This document shows, in pieces, positions 6,264 to 6,550 of a stretch of 6,550 nt of DNA. The notes below the pieces were generated by a model, which saw only the letters and a program-made list of their open reading frames with translations, had not been told where the DNA came from and did not search any database. Numbering within the stretch: the first letter of the stretch is position 1; each line of letters begins with the position of its first letter. Where the stretch lies: positions 1 through 6,550 of the forward strand of contig CANQOU010000069.1 of the NCBI GenBank assembly GCA_947625565.1, read 5' to 3'. Both the position numbers and the translations under genes were made by a program. The stretch is from an uncultured Clostridia bacterium. GTDB taxonomy: Bacteria; Bacillota; Clostridia; TANB77; CAG-508.

Positions 6264-6550
6264 ATGAAAAAGAAAATCATACTTATTCTTATTAGTATAA
6301 TCATAATTTGTTGTGGAATTTGTATAAAAAATCTGACTAAAAATTCAAAATCTGGGAATGATACTAATAGTCAAGAAATTGATATTTTTAATATTAGTTC
6401 ATATGAAGCAACAATTGATATGACAGTATATAGTAATAAAAATGAAAATAAATATAAAATTAAACAAACTTATAAAAAGGGAATAGAAAGCTCACAAGAA
6501 ATTATTGAACCTGATAATATAAAAGGAATTAAAATCACTCAACAAGGCGA
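6264..6550 (+). CDS. Membrane-anchored LolA/GerS-like protein (5' part only)
   Basis: The frame opens with an ATG 7 bases after a strong AGGAGG site (6251-6256) and runs off the window after 95 codons. Residues 1-4 are basic (MKKK), 5-21 form a hydrophobic signal or anchor (IILILISIIIICCGICI), then a polar linker (22-40) leads to a beta-rich part: SSYEATIDMTVYSNKNENKY and KIKQTYKKGIESSQEIIEPDNIKGIKI. This pattern of a strand, an N/K-rich turn, a KQ strand and an E..EPDNIKG strand resembles the LolA-like fold of clostridial germination lipoproteins such as GerS. The cysteines at 16, 17 and 20 lack a small residue at -1, so a standard lipobox is not convincing. The gene follows dusB by 64 bases with no clear terminator between; TAGAAT (6235-6240) could be a -10 box but has only a poor -35. 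Assignment is from memory of the family. Confidence 0.6.
   Translation, partial: MKKKIILILISIIIICCGICIKNLTKNSKSGNDTNSQEIDIFNISSYEATIDMTVYSNKNENKYKIKQTYKKGIESSQEIIEPDNIKGIKITQQG

Noticed and set aside
1..6550. CRISPR array, tRNA or rRNA gene, insertion sequence, phage or defence system
   Set aside because: No regularly spaced direct repeats, cloverleaf, ribosomal RNA signature, transposase or recombinase motifs, or terminal inverted repeats were seen.

Overview
The window is very AT-rich (roughly 28% GC by eye) and every convincing gene reads on the + strand. Spore-formation genes (spoIVFA/spoIVFB), a minDE pair, a SEDS cell-wall polymerase and strong GGAGG-type ribosome binding sites point to a low-GC, spore-forming Firmicute, most likely in the Clostridia. 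AGA-rich arginine usage and the clostridial type of prepilin-like protein fit this. The genus cannot be named from the sequence alone.

Layout. At 1-123 the left edge carries what looks like the 3' end of an upstream gene with a C-terminal membrane segment. At 195-1756 is a two-gene unit: a membrane-anchored M23 (LytM) protein read as SpoIVFA, then an M50 site-2 protease read as SpoIVFB. At 1821-2330 is a small protein with a prepilin-like N-terminus, closed by a clear intrinsic terminator (2348-2380). A well-formed housekeeping-type promoter (2420-2448) then starts minD, minE and rodA, and a terminator-like hairpin (5171-5210) follows rodA. dusB (tRNA dihydrouridine synthase) comes directly after it. 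The right edge holds the first 95 codons of a membrane-anchored protein resembling the clostridial LolA/GerS-like family.

How the genes work together. SpoIVFA and SpoIVFB form the intramembrane signalling module that, in Bacillus, activates the mother-cell factor sigma-K late in sporulation. MinD and MinE position the division site. RodA polymerises the glycan of lateral-wall peptidoglycan. In many clostridia these modules sit in one shape/division neighbourhood, commonly with minC-minD-minE-rodA ahead of spoIVFA-spoIVFB. Here the parts are rearranged: spoIVF lies first, a prepilin-like gene sits between the modules, and no minC lies next to minD.

No wholly new system is visible. The most unusual points are a MinE with a highly charged extension of about 140 residues, minDE without an adjacent minC, a SpoIVFA homologue that keeps all M23 metal ligands, a short SpoIVFB with no room for a CBS domain, and a possible sigma-E-type promoter in front of spoIVFA.
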